This document shows positions 61,913 to 64,000 of a stretch of DNA of 64,000 bases, piece by piece. Both the position numbers and the translations under genes were made by a program. This DNA comes from Bacteroidota bacterium (GTDB lineage Bacteria > Bacteroidota > Bacteroidia > Bacteroidales > Paludibacteraceae): positions 1-64,000 of the forward strand of contig JAFNAS010000011.1 in NCBI GenBank assembly GCA_017860295.1, written 5' to 3'. Within the stretch, counting starts at the first letter, position 1, and each line of letters starts with the position of its first letter. The notes below the pieces were generated by a model. It searched no databases and was not told where the DNA came from. It worked only from the letters and a program-made list of their open reading frames with translations.

Positions 61913-63616
61913 TCATTGCAGGTTTTGCCACCCCTTCTTTTTAACTTCGTCGAGTATCAGCCAGAAGGCCACCGCCGAAAGGACAATCCACAAACCGATT
62001 ACCCATTGAAAACCGGATAAAAGCCAGTGCCCAACGCCAAGCAGACCCGGAACAATCAAAAACAACATGGTGCGAATGAAGGTCCCCCCCTGATTAGCAC
62101 CTTCCAGCGCTGTCGAGAACGGAAGTTTCCGAACCATGAGATAGGCCATGAAAGAGCCTATCACACACAAATTGAGGCAGCCGAGCAACAGATTAGGCAA
62201 TGCGGAGAACCCGAGCAGTCCCACCCCCAACACTACCAACAGGAGCGCAAACGGGGCAAGAAAAAGAAACAACATGCATTTGAACGTTCCGCTAATCACA
62301 TGTCCGGGATTTTCGAGCGGAGTAACAAAAAAGATCCACGACGCCTTAAACTTGTCCGAATAAACCACCTGCATCAAGGCCGTACTCAACGGCAAACTGC
62401 ACATGTACAAGATCAGAAGCAAAATGGGCATCCATTTGGGACTATGAAGCGAGAGTCCCTCAAGCCCATGATTTTGAAACAGCATGACTACGCAGATAAT
62501 TATGATACTGCCGAACGAAGGGTATACTTTCATCTTGAAATCGCGGCTCCGGGTCATCATGCTGGAGGAAAAAAGGAATCCGGCACGTTCGGCACCGGGT
62601 TTTGTAACCCAACGGGCCAGACGTTGCCAAATCGATTTTCCGGCCCGATTCGTTCGGCCATCTACATCCGGTTTCGTAGTGACAGTACTCTGTTCGGTAG
62701 TACCGCCGGTAATCATTCCCAGTTTTTGATTGAACGACGGAGCAAAAAACCGGACAACGACCCAAATGGAAAGCAGAGGGACAACAATGGACAGTGCAAG
62801 GCTTACAGCAGATCCGAGGGTAAATCCGCCACCCGAAAGAGCCATGCAGCCATCGGCAAACCAAAAGGAGGGAACAACCTGAACAAAAGGAATTTCGTTG
62901 ATATTTATGTGCTGCATCAAACTGGAATTGACCATGCGGGGCAACACCTGATAAGCCAGCATCACAATCATTACAAATCCGATTTGGATAGATCCGATGA
63001 TATTCTGGAATTTTGCCGGTGTGGTAATTTTCAGAATCAGCAGGTACACCGCATTAATAAAAAAGATGCTGAGTAGCGTCATCAGCAAAATCATCAGGAC
63101 AAACGGCAGGATAACGAGAGGACCTTGCATGATCGTTGCCACAACCAGAGCCGGCACCGACAACGGTAACACGATGATAGAGGTACGAATGCCGATATGC
63201 AGCAATCGGGCAGTCATAAATGTGGCATCCGAAACAGGTTTCGGGAGTATAATCAGATTATCGCGAATATCAATCAGCACCGAGGTGAAGTCGGTAATCA
63301 ACGTAAGGCAGACCATAAAAATAAACATGGTCATAAACAGAGAGAGTTTGGTCAGCATCCCGTTGCCGACGGCAAAGGCGAACAACATAAGAAGCCCCAT
63401 GATCAGGCTACTGAATATTGTCTTCAACGTAGCTCCGTTGACCTCTTTCTTCTCCTTTTTTCTGCGGTTACTGCCAAAAGATGCCGGTCTGCGGTTGTCC
63501 ATCGTGAGTTTGGCCGACAATATGGCTCGCAGTTGTACTATGTCTACCCCGAGGCTACGGTAGAGCGATGCCGGCAACAGAACCAGCCAAAGAAAAAATT
63601 TATCGATGAAGTTCAT
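61913..63616 (-). CDS. ABC-2-type transporter permease
   Basis: The protein (567 residues from ATG 63616) has about 12 hydrophobic segments and no ATPase motifs. It follows an ATP-binding gene, 8 bases past that stop, and so is its permease partner. It resembles large unnamed Bacteroidota permeases that carry a soluble linker (about residues 310-345). The substrate is unknown. A TTG at 63631 would start in the preceding gene; the ATG is preferred. Confidence 0.82.
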   Translation of the reverse strand: MNFIDKFFLWLVLLPASLYRSLGVDIVQLRAILSAKLTMDNRRPASFGSNRRKKEKKEVNGATLKTIFSSLIMGLLMLFAFAVGNGMLTKLSLFMTMFIFMVCLTLITDFTSVLIDIRDNLIILPKPVSDATFMTARLLHIGIRTSIIVLPLSVPALVVATIMQGPLVILPFVLMILLMTLLSIFFINAVYLLILKITTPAKFQNIIGSIQIGFVMIVMLAYQVLPRMVNSSLMQHININEIPFVQVVPSFWFADGCMALSGGGFTLGSAVSLALSIVVPLLSIWVVVRFFAPSFNQKLGMITGGTTEQSTVTTKPDVDGRTNRAGKSIWQRLARWVTKPGAERAGFLFSSSMMTRSRDFKMKVYPSFGSIIIICVVMLFQNHGLEGLSLHSPKWMPILLLILYMCSLPLSTALMQVVYSDKFKASWIFFVTPLENPGHVISGTFKCMLFLFLAPFALLLVVLGVGLLGFSALPNLLLGCLNLCVIGSFMAYLMVRKLPFSTALEGANQGGTFIRTMLFLIVPGLLGVGHWLLSGFQWVIGLWIVLSAVAFWLILDEVKKKGWQNLQ

Positions 63617-63623
63617 AGACGAA

Positions 63624-64000
63624 TCAATCAAATGCGTTCAACAACTTCTCGCTGGCCTCGTGCATCGACTCGGTAGCCGTCAGCCCGGCAAATATATCTT
63701 CGAGACTCTCTTTGTTCTGAAGCTGACGCAATTCGTCGATAGAGCCGTCGGCCACCACCTCCCCTTTGTCAATCAGGATAATGCGGTTGCTCACTTTCTC
63801 CACCACATCCATCATGTGGCTACTGTAAAAGATGGTTTTTCCGCTTTTGGCCAGTTTATCGATAAGTTCCTTGACAATAATCACACTGTTGGCATCCAAT
63901 CCACTGAGCGGTTCATCCAGAATAATGATTTCCGGATTGTGCAACAACCCCGAAGTAATCAACACCTTCTGTTTCATCCCTTTCGAGAAGGTATCCATGC
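63624..64000 (-). CDS. ABC transporter ATP-binding protein, C-terminal part
   Basis: The gene is cut by the right edge of the window; only the last part is present. It starts within the signature TFSKGMKQKVLITSGLLHNPEIIILDEPLSGLDANS (ABC signature and Walker B), then has the switch His in YSSHMMDVVEKV. It pairs with the permease downstream, and the two form an exporter of unknown substrate. Confidence 0.92.
   Translation of the reverse strand, partial: MDTFSKGMKQKVLITSGLLHNPEIIILDEPLSGLDANSVIIVKELIDKLAKSGKTIFYSSHMMDVVEKVSNRIILIDKGEVVADGSIDELRQLQNKESLEDIFAGLTATESMHEASEKLLNAFD

Noticed and set aside
62027-63076. 349-codon open frame antisense to the ABC permease
   Set aside because: The product is rich in Gln, His, Asn and Arg, as expected from the reverse of a hydrophobic coding sequence.

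Overview
The window comes from a member of the Bacteroidota, most likely the order Bacteroidales (a Paludibacter/Dysgonomonas/Porphyromonadaceae-like organism; I cannot fix the genus). The evidence is two SusC/SusD pairs, GldA and GldG homologues, a TamL-type lipoprotein, many short AT-rich leaders without Shine-Dalgarno sequences, and repeated matches to the Bacteroidota promoter (TTTG or TTG near -33, TAnnTTTG near -7). I see no rRNA, CRISPR array, phage or transposase. Every major gene is intact except the two cut by the window edges.

Layout. 1-3015 is the 3' end of a SusC gene and its SusD partner, ending in a strong terminator. 3544-6174 (minus) is a nitrogen operon, TorF-type porin - PII protein - Amt, with a leader of about 300 nt and a cluster of repeated heptamers upstream. 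6950-15431 holds envelope and DNA-repair genes: a SpoIID-like protein, TamL, an AddB-like nuclease, a YgjP-like metalloprotease and MltG. tRNA-Ser(GCT), a GH57 enzyme, a CPA2 antiporter, tRNA-Gln(TTG) and kdsC follow, then dTDP-rhamnose genes rmlA-rmlC-rmlD without rmlB, a HTH-cupin regulator and gldG. 25028-29412 carries a small repeat-bearing secreted protein, a DUF2141 protein with a TonB-dependent receptor, and a membrane protein overlapping a winged-helix regulator.

29456-37962 (minus) holds pnp and then the branched-chain amino acid operon ilvD - CDF transporter - ferredoxin-like protein - ilvB - ilvN. Ahead of ilvD is a 17-residue Leu/Val-rich leader peptide with mutually exclusive antiterminator and terminator stems, a textbook ribosome-mediated attenuator. 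A C/G-rich intergenic repeat occurs at the ilvD/CDF and ilvB/ilvN junctions. 38099-43734 carries yitT, gldA with an exosortase-like gene, and a peptidoglycan cluster (anmK - DUF4251 - murC).

43836-60321 is a complete polysaccharide utilization locus: a divergent membrane-spanning propeller/LuxR-type regulator, SusC, SusD, two GH30 enzymes, a GH3 enzyme, a membrane acyltransferase of the heparan-alpha-glucosaminide N-acetyltransferase type, and a GH89 alpha-N-acetylglucosaminidase. The last two are 6 nt apart and match, in family and order of action, the two human lysosomal steps HGSNAT and NAGLU. This suggests a bacterial acetylate-then-cleave relay for alpha-linked glucosamine ends. The window ends with a cardiolipin synthase and an ABC exporter pair cut at the right edge.

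The two most notable items are the ilv attenuator (directly readable in the sequence) and the acetyltransferase-GH89 pair (a functional inference).
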